A program made the position numbers and the translations under genes. DNA of 64,000 nucleotides from Hypomesus transpacificus (lineage: Eukaryota; Chordata; Actinopteri; Osmeriformes; Osmeridae). The DNA lies in NCBI RefSeq assembly GCF_021917145.1, contig NW_025813742.1, positions 241,327-305,326 of the forward strand, given 5' to 3'. The notes below the pieces were generated by a model that saw nothing but the letters and a program-made list of their open reading frames with translations, was not told the DNA's origin and ran no database searches. This document shows, one piece after another, positions 12,346-24,000 of this stretch (its first letter is position 1; each line of letters opens with the position of its first letter).

Positions 12346-12929
12346 AAATATTTGATGGAAGGATTTATACTCCTGGATAGCTCCTGTCAGCTAACTAAAC
12401 TTACTGTGTGATTGGTGATCGGATGTGTCCCCTTGTTTAGTAAAATTCTAGTTGCACCTGACAATGACTGTAAGCAGATGATCCAAGAGATCCATATTAC
12501 AGTATATACCATTATGTTTTTCATGGTATTATGTGACTGAAAGATTTTGACAGTGGAGTGAACTATTGTGCAGGTGATGATGTACACAAGGAAATTATGC
12601 CAATATGTTTTGCAGAGAACAACCACTTGACTGAGAAATAACAGTCAGTTTAGACCAGCAAGATATTTTCAATTGATAGTTAGCCTAATTGAAGGCAATT
12701 ATACCTAACCATTTCAAAGATGTGCAAAATCATTTGAAATGTGTGCAAACTTTAGGCAATTGCACTTGTCATTTACAAGGATGTGCTAATACAATTGCAA
12801 TTTGATTAAAAGAATGAACAATTCCAATCTGTTGTGAACAAGTGCCCAGCGGTTTGGAGGTTTGCACGTGTTGTTTTGAGAATGTCATTTCTGTTTCGTG
12901 AAATGAGCCAAACCAATTGAGAAAAACTG

Positions 12930-13339
12930 TAACGTATAATGTTATTTATTGAAACACTAAATATGAAAATGCCAGGTTAACATTTTTTCTCTTTACTATA
13001 AAAAGTGATATAAGCAATATTTCAAATTAAGTTAGTTAAAGAAGAAAGATGTGCGTACCATTCTTTTTCCGCTAATGTTCCAGCCGGTTTCCTTCTTTGT
13101 CTGATTGGTTGAATTTTGATTATTTAACAATTGGCTACGCACCATGTCAATAAAAAAGCTGTAAGATAATTGGTTCTACGGTTTCAACAATTTCCTCATT
13201 ACCCGATAGTCCCTCCCAAGCACGGATGTTGTGATTTTGATCTATCATGTGCGAAACAGACGTTTTGCTAGCGGAGCATGTGTTGTTAAATTCTTGCATA
13301 ATCGGACTATAGATTAGGCGATCTAAAAACCTCCCCGGG
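12930..13339 (+). promoter_or_regulatory. kptn upstream region / presumed promoter
   Basis: About 410 bp between the end of the second transposon and the kptn start codon. It contains ATTGG/CCAAT-type motifs (for example ATTGGTT at about 13104 and ATTGGCT at about 13131) but no clear TATA box near the start. The transcription start was not located. Confidence 0.3.
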
Positions 13340-16300
13340 ATGTTGCACGAAGCGAAAGAAACGTGTCCATTTGCCGAGGACAGTTTTAGCCGTTTTTTGA
13401 CTCAGAGTAACATGTACGGCCTTTGCCAGGCAGGACAACAAGAGTTACTGGCTGCAACTTTGAAAGGCAAAGTAGTCTGTTTCAAGTACCAAGACTTACT
13501 ACAGAAAATCAGACCTGTTGCCAAAGAGGTCCAGTTCACTTACATACCAGGTGAAGTCCAGTCCATTCAGCTATTCTCGTTGCAATCAGCTATGGCAAGC
13601 GAGTAGCCTATTCAAAGTTATCACATGTCGAAGAAGGCTTGTCATTCTATCTCACCATGATGTTTGGGTGCATTTGAGAATGGAAATGTACAGTAGGTTC
13701 CTCAAGCCAGAGACCACTAGTCAAGATACTTATGTACATGTGTGTGTGTATGCACACTGTAGCCTACTGTATGTATAACGGCTAGCTGCAAAGGAGATAA
13801 AACGTACAATAAGTTTCTATATTGACGTTTAAATATCTCTCCAGTTGACGCTGAGATTGTATCAATCGATGCGTTCACCAAGTCTCCACCAAACCGAGGG
13901 CTTGTTGTGGGAATCACCTTCATCAAGGTATACAGACATCTCCCCTCTCCCTCTCCTCATTCATCAAGCAGATTATCTTCACAAAGACAAACAAGGCCTA
14001 ATAGAAAGCCTCGTCTCTCCTCAGGATTCTGGCGACAAAGCAACACCGTTCCTCAACATTTATTGCGATTACGAACCAGGTTCTGAGTTCAACTTGGAGT
14101 CGATTGCACGTAAGTCAGATGTCGTGTTGTGACAGCTTATTTATATTCACGTAATTGGACATAATTGTTTGTCGTGTTTAGAATTAAAAATACTTAGCTG
14201 GACACGCAGTTAAAGAGGCTGTTGCCCTCTTTCCTACATGTTACGGCAGCAGAGTGAAAGGTAAACCATGTTTGTTCCTTCCCTAGAGAGCTGTCTCAAC
14301 CTGGAGCTGCAGTTCACTCCGTTCCAGCTTTACCACACAGAGTGAGTCGCTTTGTTCCAGCTTTACCACACAGAGTGAGTCGCTTTGTTCCAGCTTTACC
14401 ACACAGAGTGAGTCGCTTTGTTCCAGCTTTACCACACAGAGTCGCTTTGTTCCAGCTTTACCACACAGTGAGTCGCTTTGTTCCAGCTTTACCACACAGA
14501 GTGAGTCGCTTTGTTCGTGTTTCAGTTTCAACACGCTCAAACCGCACCTGGTAAAAGGCAACCCCATGTTTTGAAATTGATTCAGTGTGTATCAACTGAA
14601 TACCGCTCCGTGTTGGCGACATTTGCTGAGTGTTTCTGGTTGTGTGCGTGCTGGGAAAACTGGATGACTTGTTTGAAAACGGTTGATTGTATGACAGTTT
14701 TATGCTTTTGGATTCAAACCGTTCTGATCTGTAAACCAAAGAGCCTGTGTATTATGTCCCCCTGATTCAGGGTGCATTGTGGAGATGCAGGCAGCGAGAC
14801 TGTTTTTCTGCTGAGTGGTCACGACCAGAGAATCCACCTCTACAAAGAGGTAAAGTTTGACCCGGGCTCGATCGATCTGGAAATAATGAAAAAGGTTTTT
14901 TGGGACAAAGTGTGCTTTAGCATGAGACGAATCCACTCCCGCTCTGACAAACTTTACATTTTACACTCTCTCTCCCAGAATGCCTCACTTCACCAGTTCG
15001 AGGAGCAGCCAGTGGAGAGGCTGTTCCCTGAACTGCAGAAACTACCGAGCAAGTTAGTCTGTCTCTCTGTCCAGTTCTGCAGGGCTTGTGGAAGTTGATA
15101 TGGTATGATTGATGAAATGACCCTATGACGTTGGCGGTAATGGTGTGTTTGTCGTCTGCAGTGTTCTGTGGATGGATGTGTTGAGTATCCCGGGAGACCG
15201 TCGGCTGTCTGCGTTCGGCTGTCAGAACGGCTGTGTGGGTCTGGCTCTGGTGGACCAGAGAGGGCCTGGTGAGGACACACACACGCACACACACACACGC
15301 TCACACACTCCACCCATCAACCCATAGGGTTTTTCTTTCTCATGCTGTGATTTTAAACCCTAACCGTCTGCATGCAATGTATGCATTATTACATTGGTGT
15401 GTGTGCGTGCGTGCTCACGTGTGTGTGTGCGTGTGCGTGGTCACGTGTGTGTGTGTGTGTGTCAGAGGTACTACAGAGCTGGAGTATACAGCAGGACAGT
15501 CCCATCTCCACAGTGCTGCTCTTCCCTCTCCACTGCCAGACTGACTCTAACCAGGAGGGCTACAACCTCCTGGTGACCAGCACCATCGAGATGGCTGTGG
15601 TGTACAGGTGACAGCCATCCCCCCGCAGGGCACATCCAGGGACGGGGCCACACGTGGGGGGACAGGTGCAGCTTAGTGGTTAGAGCGAGTGCCTGCCGAT
15701 CGAGTCACGCGGTCTGGTGTTTTCGCAGGGACGTGCAGGAGTGCGGCGTTTCTCGCCCCGTGTGCCTCGCGGGAAGCGACCAGAACGACGCGGTGCTCTG
15801 CGCTCTGACGGTGGATCTGGGCTTTGACGGGCAGAGGGAGATTCTCCTGGGAACCCACGGGCAGGTGAGCACGTCTGTGCTGAATCGCTGCATCGCTGCA
15901 GGGCTGCATCGCTGCATCGCTGCAAGGCTGCATCTCCGCAGCGCCAGTTGACAGTGAGGAGGCTCTGGGAGTCAGTCTGAATGCTCTCTTGTTCACGCTT
16001 TGTGCGTGCGGATGTCAGTGATGTGTTTGTATTTGGCCATCGCTTTTATCCGGAACAATGTACGGTAGGGGGTATTTGAACTTTAAATCTCTTGATCTGC
16101 AGTTAAAATGCTCTTTAAAAGGCTTTTTGTTTTAATGTAGATTTTGTCCAATATGCATACCCTTCAGTTCCTGCACTTCACTGATTGGTCATGGATTTGG
16201 AGTTGTGATCCAATCACATTCTTGCCATGTAGGAGCTGCTCTGCTACAAGTTCCAACAGCCAATGAGAGGGGCTACGGGCCAGTTCCAACTGCAATGGAG

Positions 16301-16924
16301 GCGGGGCTTCAAGAGCTCCTTGCTGTCCATCATCTACCTGGACCTGACGGGTGACGGCCTGAAGGAGCTGGCTATTTTAACACTGAAAGGACTGCACATA
16401 TTACAGGTAGACACACATAGTGGCTTGTGCATATACGTCTATATAAGTCTATATGGGGAGTCTGGTGGCTGAGCGGGTAGAGCATTGGGCCAGTAATCTG
16501 AAGGTCGCCAGTTCGATTCCCGGCCGGTGCACATTACGTTGTGTCCAATGCACCTCACCCTACTTGCCACGAGGAGAATGTCCCTGTACTTACTGTAAGT
16601 CGCTCTGGATAAGAGCGTCTGCTAAATGACTAGATGTAAATATATACAGGACACACCTCCAGAAAAGAATAGAGTAGCATACATCTTTATGTATATATTA
16701 AGATATAGTATATAGATATTGTATGGTTTATCTTCAACTTTTTCCCCTCATCTCACTAGCATAGTCTGACCAGTACAGCAGATCTCGTCCTCCAGCGATT
16801 GGCTCAAAGAGTTTCCATTCTGACGGCTGCGTCCGAGTTCCAGCCAATCACAGGCCAGGATACCGAGGAGAGTGATGTTGCAGCCAATAAGGAGCTGGAT
16901 GCTATAGAGCCACCATCCATATAG
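13340..16924 (+). CDS. kptn: Kaptin, KICSTOR complex subunit
   Basis: Eleven exons: 13340-13550, 13845-13927, 14025-14109, 14287-14341, 14771-14849, 14979-15052, 15162-15268, 15466-15607, 15729-15864, 16233-16406 and 16760-16924. They join in phase to 436 aa, which is also the human length as I recall it. Recognisable blocks include [77 protein letters not shown] and, near the end, [17 protein letters not shown], an FG-GAP/integrin-like DxxGDGxxE motif. Known role: kaptin forms KICSTOR with ITFG2, KICS2 and SZT2, which holds GATOR1 at lysosomes so that mTORC1 responds to nutrients; it was first described as an actin-associated protein. Exon 4's donor has been multiplied by a minisatellite (14318-14520), and intron 10 holds a SINE. 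No frame-breaking change was seen in the main transcript. Confidence 0.96.
14318..14520 (+). repeat. 33-bp minisatellite made of the kptn exon-4 end plus its splice donor
   Basis: The unit GTTCCAGCTTTACCACACAG followed by AGTGAGTCGCTTT is repeated about six times. Unit 1 is the true exon-4 end, with its donor at 14342. Further intact AGA|GTGAGT donors lie at 14375, 14408 and 14501. The copy at about 14440 has lost gtga, giving a 29-bp unit, and the copy at 14468 has lost the preceding AG. Confidence 0.92.
16455..16640 (+). mobile_element. tRNA-derived SINE in kptn intron 10
   Basis: A tRNA-like head contains an A-box-like TGGCTGAGCGGGTAG and a B box AGTTCGATTCC. A middle part follows, and then the tail AGAGCGTCTGCTAAATGAC. 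It is the same family as the inverted copy at 25199-25392. It is not a functional tRNA gene, since the cloverleaf is degenerate and the head runs straight into a SINE body. Confidence 0.85.
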
Positions 16925-18034
16925 AGACTTCCATCTCAAGTTGAGACCTCCATGCTGTTGCCTACAGTTTAGATGTAACTGTGCTGACTCTGTGATGCCT
17001 CAGAGAGCTTGAGTTTGACATGCCTCTTTGAGAATCTGTATCATTATAAAAAATGTTTATTTATTGATGATGTTATTTAGGATCATGATTCATAAATCTT
17101 TAAGTTCAATCTTTATGTACATAGTACATGTGCTTGCATTGCTGACCGTGTTGCCAAAATATTGCAATGTCTTTCCAATTAATTGATTTATTGGGCAGAA
17201 TTTTTTTATAAAACCCTAGTACCTACTTGCAACAACATGACAAAAGATTGAGATTGCGGTCTTATAAAAAATAAAATTGCTAGAAGGGTAATCATTCTTG
17301 AAAGTTGTTTAACCGAATAGGGAAAAGCGGGTAAATTCACTCATGGAATTGGGTCTATGTGACGTCAGCTCGCGCTCTTGACAGCGACCGTCCGGAGATG
17401 CCCTGGTCGCACCGTCAGGCTCGCCTCTCACCGGTCAGCGGCAGTGTGGTCCACTCCTGAGATTTCAGAGAATATTTCCCCCACTTACGAGTACAAAGAC
17501 AACAATAGCAACAGCCGCACTTTTCCGTTACCGACCTTCCGAAGACTTCCCACATCCCGGAAGATGGCGTTAAAATAATAACAAAACACATTCTTAGTAG
17601 TCCCCTGCGCAAATCTTTAATGTTTACCTTTTGAATAGTTCATCGTGTTACCACAGACCCACTCACTGCATTATTCTATGAAAGACAAACAGGGATTGCG
17701 CATGAATAGGCTCGCCTGAGAACAATTACCAGAACGAACAGCTTTTGAAGTGTCAGGAGCGCGTTAATGAATGCATTTCTCTCAGTGGGTTTTTATATTT
17801 AGCTTTCTGTGACGCTCCGTAAGGCACCAGTCGAGTCGTGAACAAGACAAACCGAATGCATTGTTTCGAGTCATCTTTGTGCCGGTGAAGAGAGAAGGTA
17901 AAGACGTTTCAAGGCAAAAAAATTATAAGAAAAACTTGACAATTTCGAGAGAACTCGTAGTCGCTGTGATGTGGTGACAAGCGCGCCGTGGAATAACGCA
18001 TATTTATTAGGCGACTAACTGGTCAGGTCTGAAA
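16925..18034 (+). other. kptn 3' UTR and nova2 5' region
   Basis: The kptn 3' UTR probably ends just after the AATAAA at 17270-17275. The remaining part, to 18034, is the presumed nova2 promoter and 5' UTR; it is relatively CpG-containing (for example 17370-17440). I see no coding sequence here. The two genes are separated by less than 800 bp. Confidence 0.5.
17270..17275 (+). terminator. Likely kptn polyadenylation signal
   Basis: A canonical AATAAA lies 346 bp after the kptn stop codon and before the nova2 5' region. Confidence 0.5.
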
Positions 18035-21000
18035 ATGATGATGGCCGGTGGAGCAGTTGAACAAAACGGTGTATTCTCGATTCCTCACCATCACAGTCAA
18101 CAGCCACACATGGATACGGATCTCCCCGACTCCCGAAAACGGCCACTGGAAACTCCAGCCGAAGAGGCCTCTTGTACCAAGCGCACCAACGTTGGAGGTA
18201 AGAGAAATCAAAATCAACCCGCGTGTCCATCGGTGTCTTATCAACACTGTCTCATGCGCTTAAGTCAAACAGTGCCTCATGTCACAGGGCCTTGCTGATG
18301 ATGTGAATATACATAAACTTGTCATCAGTCTATAAACATTTCCAAACATTTCCCATCTATATTTTCTTTCTAGAAAATATGTCTTTACGGCCGTACTGAA
18401 TGGATCACGTCGTTTTGGGAGAATGATCAGTGTGTCCTACAAGCTATCGCGTTCAAAATGTCAGAATCCTCCTTTACTCAGAACCCACAGAATGATGTAG
18501 GATATATTGGTCTGCACATCCCTACATAGGCCTGCTTGACCTACATTACAAGTTACAACACAGTAAAAGAAAACAAATAGCACTTTCCTCTGAGTGAAGA
18601 CACTGTCAGTTCAACAATGTTAGTTCCGAACCCAGTAACCCTGCACGTGCACATCTGGACATCCTGCATGATGTTCTGCATGGAGAGGAAAACAACGCAT
18701 GTTGCCGTCAATCTACTCACATCAATAGCGATTACAATTCTGATAGTAGGTAGGCCATTTATATACTGCTAAGGAAAACGATAAATCGTTGTCCATTGGT
18801 CATAAACCAACTCCTCATTCTTTGAAGTAAGTAAAGTTTATTTTTTAAAGCATCTCTCACTGATAAAAAGCACAAAGTGCTTCACAGCAAAATGCTATAT
18901 CCTACAACTTGGCATCAAGATATAAGAAAATGGTTAATAGAAAACATAACAAACAACCATAAAAAACCTAGACCAACTAAAAGCCTTGAATAGCAGTCTT
19001 CAATTGGGTTTTAAAAGATTCGACAGAAGTCACACAACATAGAAAGGATTTTTATTGATTTTTCACCACAAATTTGGTCATTCTTGGCATCATAAGGGTG
19101 TACTATAACATGCAGTATTGCAGCTGTTTAAGAGCCTGAATAATATAATATAATAACACAAAAATGGCCTTGTGGGCATCATAACTTTCCTACAATACGC
19201 TCTAAAATACAATATTGCTGATAGTACCATAAATAATGTGGTAGAATGACACTTAAGGAAAGGCTTATGTCTCCAGCTTGAATCCTTTTCAATTCCGCAA
19301 GGGGCTGTTTGTGAAAAGGTGTTCTGTTGTTTGAAGTAGTTACACTCACTTTCTTAGATTGTAGACATCTGAATTCTCATAACTGTGATAGCATGGGCTT
19401 GTTTGTGTGTTTCATGTTGTGGCTGGATGAATTACGGCCGTCATTATCCATGACTAGATGTTGAGAAAGACACCACAACATCTCCATAACATCAAGCCAA
19501 ACCTACGCCCAAACACAAACAATGTCATTTGGATTTCCTTTGGAAACGGCACTGCAAAACAGTGATAGCACCACACACACATACACGTATTTGCCTGACG
19601 CCCAGATGCTGCACCACACACACACATACACACACACACACACACGCTTGTCTTCTTCAAGCACTAATGTTCCTCAGCATGTTTCATTAGTAAGATGCAC
19701 CATACAGGATGCTGTTGCTAATGACTCAGTCCTGTAGCTGTGGGACAGGACGAGGATCTGGCATACGGACGCCCTCCTCGCTCTCTGAGCCCTTCATCAC
19801 TGACCCTGGTTTGGTCTCTGAGCCCCACGCTCCTCAGTAGAAACATCTAACAGGCAAACACCGAGTAGCAAAACATGAGTCGGTTTATGTCACATTCGCA
19901 CCGTTGACGAGGTGCGAGACTTGTGTTTGTGCTCGCTCCTTGGCGTGACGGGGGTGAGATTGTCGGTGTGATGTCAAACAGAGTAAAGGAATGCTCACCC
20001 TATAGAGCTGATGGAATGCCGGCTGACGGAATGCCGGAACATTCTTACTACAATGAATTAAGGAAGCAAGATTTTTTTTTTCATTACGCTTGGTTTAATA
20101 CCATCACCCACCTAATTTTATTAGCCGTATGCCTTCGTTGTGCAGCACTCGATATCCGCACTTTTGTAAAAAATTAATCTTATGTGGTGATGGAGGAAAA
20201 TGATTTGATGATCTTCGACAACGGGTTGGATCGCACACCTCCTGACCGCGTCTGATATCGATCACATCGTCCCGTCCTGATCAATAACATGACGGGCTGT
20301 TACCATAACAAAGAGGAGAGAGAGAGAGAGAAAGAGAGAGAGAGGCCGTTCTCGCACACGGGCTCGTTCACATCACATGTCTGAGAATCACCGGCAGATC
20401 ACAGTCAGTCGAAAACAAATGCACCCAGCTCCTCTCTGAATCCGCTGTACACCTCCTCTGCTGAACACAAACGTATATTTTGCTTGTTGCTTCATGCAAA
20501 ATGACGTCTAATTGGCCCATGTCCCGTGGCCCCTGTTACTGGCTAGCGTGCTGGATCTAAACCCATGTATCAGAAGGATTAGCTGTGATATGCTAATGTT
20601 ACTAATGGAAACCTTGGCACAGGAATGTGAGCTGGTGAGAGTTTTTTTGGTGAGAAGAACACAGGTGCCCTTGCAGAGCTATGTGACGTGTGTGGACTGT
20701 GAATGAACCAGGTGGCTGAGAAAGAGACATAGACAGAGATAGAGAAGGGAGGGAGAGCGGAGTGAATGAGGAGGGCGGGCGGGGGAAGATGGAGTGAGAG
20801 AGAAAGAGAGAGAAAGATAGAGATGAAGAGAGATAGAAAGAGAGAGAGGCCAACAGGGAAACACTGCCTATGTTCACCAGTGAGTCTAGGCAAGACAATG
20901 AATGTGATTGGTTTATGGCTGCGATTTACTGCAACACATTCCCCCAGATGCGGATGAGCACCTGTAAATACCCCAGTTTGTGCTGAGCTTCAAAGACTGG

Positions 21001-24000
21001 AAATCCCTCTAGATAATGAAAGCACCTATTAAAATCGGGACATAGGATTCTAGATGCTCCTTGGAAATTACTATTGACTGAAGCCAAACCCCACTCGTCT
21101 AAATACACACCAGCACGCACCGACACACACACGCGCGCGCTCACACAAGCATGCGCACGTAAGATAGCGTTCTCTATAGAAGATTTACAGGCGTAGTGAT
21201 TGGCTTCCTCGCCCCCCCCCTCCACCATTCTGCGGCACTGCCATTTGCAGTAGTTGATGAGCCCCTCAACCCCACCACCACCGTTCCTCCGAGCGACCGC
21301 CCTCCCCCCCACCCCTCTCCAACATGGAGGGGTGTGGGGGGCGGAGTTGAAGAGAGAAGGTAGGAGGGCAGGGGGGGGGTGGTGGCGTACAGCAGGCGGG
21401 GGCGCTCCACGAGCCCTCCTCCTCCACCTCGTTCATCATCCACTCACGGCATCCACACACACACACCTCTGCAGCCGCCACTCAAGGTCACCCTGCACGC
21501 TCCGAACACACACACACACAACCCCCTCGTTCCGTCCCCGTCCTTTTCCACCAAAAAAAATAACCACAAATAGGATACGTGAATCGGCCCCGTTATTCTT
21601 TATAGAGCTGCGTCAAAAGAGGTGGAGTGGGAGAGAGAAAAATTCAATTTTTGGGGGAGATGGGGGGAGGGAGGCGGAGTTGGGGGGGGGCGGGCAGTAA
21701 GGACAGGCATTGGGGTATGGGGGCATGACGAGGCGGGGGGCGGAGGTTGCTGATTGGCCGGGCGAGGTGTCAGTCAGCTACGCCACTGCAGACCGACGGC
21801 CACTCGATGAATATGGATGAGAGCAGTGAGAAGGGTGATGCGGCAACAGGGAAGACCCCCCCCTTCAAACCGGTGCGGGCTCGAACAATGCGTGGCGTCT
21901 TTCTCTGAAAACACTGAGCGTACGCATTAGCATTTTCTCAGACAATTGAGGCTCGGCCCAGCTGCAGAGATGGCTTGGATGCTGTGGTAAATGCTGCTCT
22001 CTCCCTCGCACTGAGGTATCTAGACCTCGGCGAAATCGGTTAGCTGGTCGCATTCCTTAACGCCACCATTGCACCTATGCCTAGCGTAACGTTAAGGTAC
22101 CCTTTTGAGATTGCGCCCCGGCATTGATGGAGATCTGACAGAGGACTCGAACCAGCACATCTCAGAATGGGTAAGATCCTTAAAAAAAAAACAACAAAAA
22201 AACTCTCCCTCTCTCTTTTGTATTTATTTTTTTTCGGTGTGTGTCTGACTTGTTGAATACGTCGTCGTGTGTGCAACTCTTTTTGTGGGGCATTTCGTAC
22301 GCCGTGAATCTCATAGGCTCATTAATGCCCGTTTTGTTCCGCCGTCCTCGCCGCTGTCAGTGGCAGGTTGGTCTATTGAAATGCAGAGTGGGTATTCTGA
22401 GGGCTACTGAGGAGGAGAAGGAGGAGGAGGAGAGGGGGGGATGGTCACAAGGCATTTCCTCCTAACCCACCCCCCTTGAGTGACTCCACTAAACAGGTTT
22501 GTCTCTCTGACCATATATTTTATTCCTAGGCTCCCTGGCAGTGTAGGATTGGGGTGGTTGTGGTTGTGGTGGTGGTGGTGGTGGTAGTGGGGGGAGGGTT
22601 GAACTTACACTCCCCCCCCCTCCGAGTGTCTTGGCTCCCCCAATGTGCTCGCTGTTTTCCCCTGTTCCCTGGCGGATTGCAGCAACAGATTGTCATGTTT
22701 ACTCTACCACATGACGCCATTAAAACCTGTTACTGTGATTTCAGACACTAGGAGGGAATTAATTATTGACTAATGACAGCGGAACTGTGCTGCGAGGCCA
22801 GTGGAGGGGAATCTCAGCGGCTGGCTCCCCTGCTGAGCTTACTCTGGATTGGAGAAATGTAGGGTAGAGACGGAGGTTCACGTCCACCGGCGAACTGGTC
22901 TCCGAGACTCCACAGAGTCTTTTGTTCACACGGGGGGCTGTGTTTCGACTCTCTGACTGTGGAGAAAAGAGTCCCCGTGAATTGTGAACACAATGTCTGA
23001 GCCTCAACCACGGTCCTTACTTTTCCACCAAGGTCACTTACTCCCATTCGCGTCTTGAATAGGGGAGGGGAAGGGACCACGGTTTTAGTAAGGGTCTGAT
23101 GGCTTTAGAATAGGTGTTAGCTGGGTTATGGTTATGTGCTGGGTTATGGAGGCCAAATTCGTCTTTGGGAGTCATTGTCATTATTTAGTATTGTTTACAA
23201 CAAACACATTGATTGTCTTCTCCTGTTGACGTAACATGTCAGTTGAAGATGATGAACGTTCACGTGTCACAATGACACATCGAGCGGAATGCGTCTTCCA
23301 ACGGCCACCGTCCTCATGATTGGCGGGACTGCGAGACGTCGGGAACGACCCGAAATCTGAGGAACGGTTACCTCACCGTAGTAACATGTCGTACCCGCCA
23401 GACCGTCTTATTTAAGCCCGACAGTGAATATCCGAGTGTGACATGACAGGCATACTAATGGAACCCTGAGCAGAACTGACGTGTCGGCTGCCTGTGAAAT
23501 CCCTCGATGTCACAGTGCCTGTGTTCGTTATGATGTGGATCTAATGAGCACATTACAGGAGGTCAGTCAGTCAGTCAGGCTAAGACGCAGTCAGGGAGGT
23601 GGAAGTCTTGTGGACCTTCATCTATCCTTCCTGTCGCCCCTGAGACAAGACCCCATACATCTGTGGATCGCTCCAACCCCTCTGCAGAGGAGCGAGCGTG
23701 CCACACACCCACAGACCCTGGGGCGTTTGTTTGCACCCAATTTGAAGAAACAAATTAGGTCTTTTGTTGCTTTCTATTTTGGTGGGGGCTGCTGGCTGCC
23801 GTGGTACGTGTTTCGGTTACGGGTTTTCACCCAGTCCTGACACGAGCACGTCCCTCGGCGTTGGAGCTAAAACAGAGTGACGTCACCTTCTCTGCCAGTG
23901 AGCCTGCTGGAGAGATCTCAGAGTGACATCATTCCATAGGAACACAGATGTAGAAGGGGAATGTGTACGATCGACAGAGGGAAAAAATAAAAAATAAAAA

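Larger units (their letters stand above)
10492..12929 (-). mobile_element. Tc1/IS630-like DNA transposon with decayed transposase and nested insertion
   Basis: Terminal inverted repeats of about 65 bp start CAGTTTTTCTC and include the shared block GAAACAGAAATGACATTCTC. TA dinucleotides flank both ends (10490-10491 and 12930-12931). The interior holds a broken minus-strand transposase (about 12345-11813) and a foldback element at about 11053-11489. The left end is also partly duplicated: about 200 bp starting near 10702 repeats the sequence that starts at 10499, including the TTCTCGATTGCTTTGGCTCA block. The element shares its outer CAGTTTTTCTC and its transposase family with the one at 9104-10284, only 207 bp away. 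Confidence 0.8.

Noticed and set aside
16455-16530. tRNA gene candidate
   Set aside because: A and B boxes are present, but the sequence runs into a SINE body and tail, and a second copy occurs at 25199-25392 in inverse orientation.
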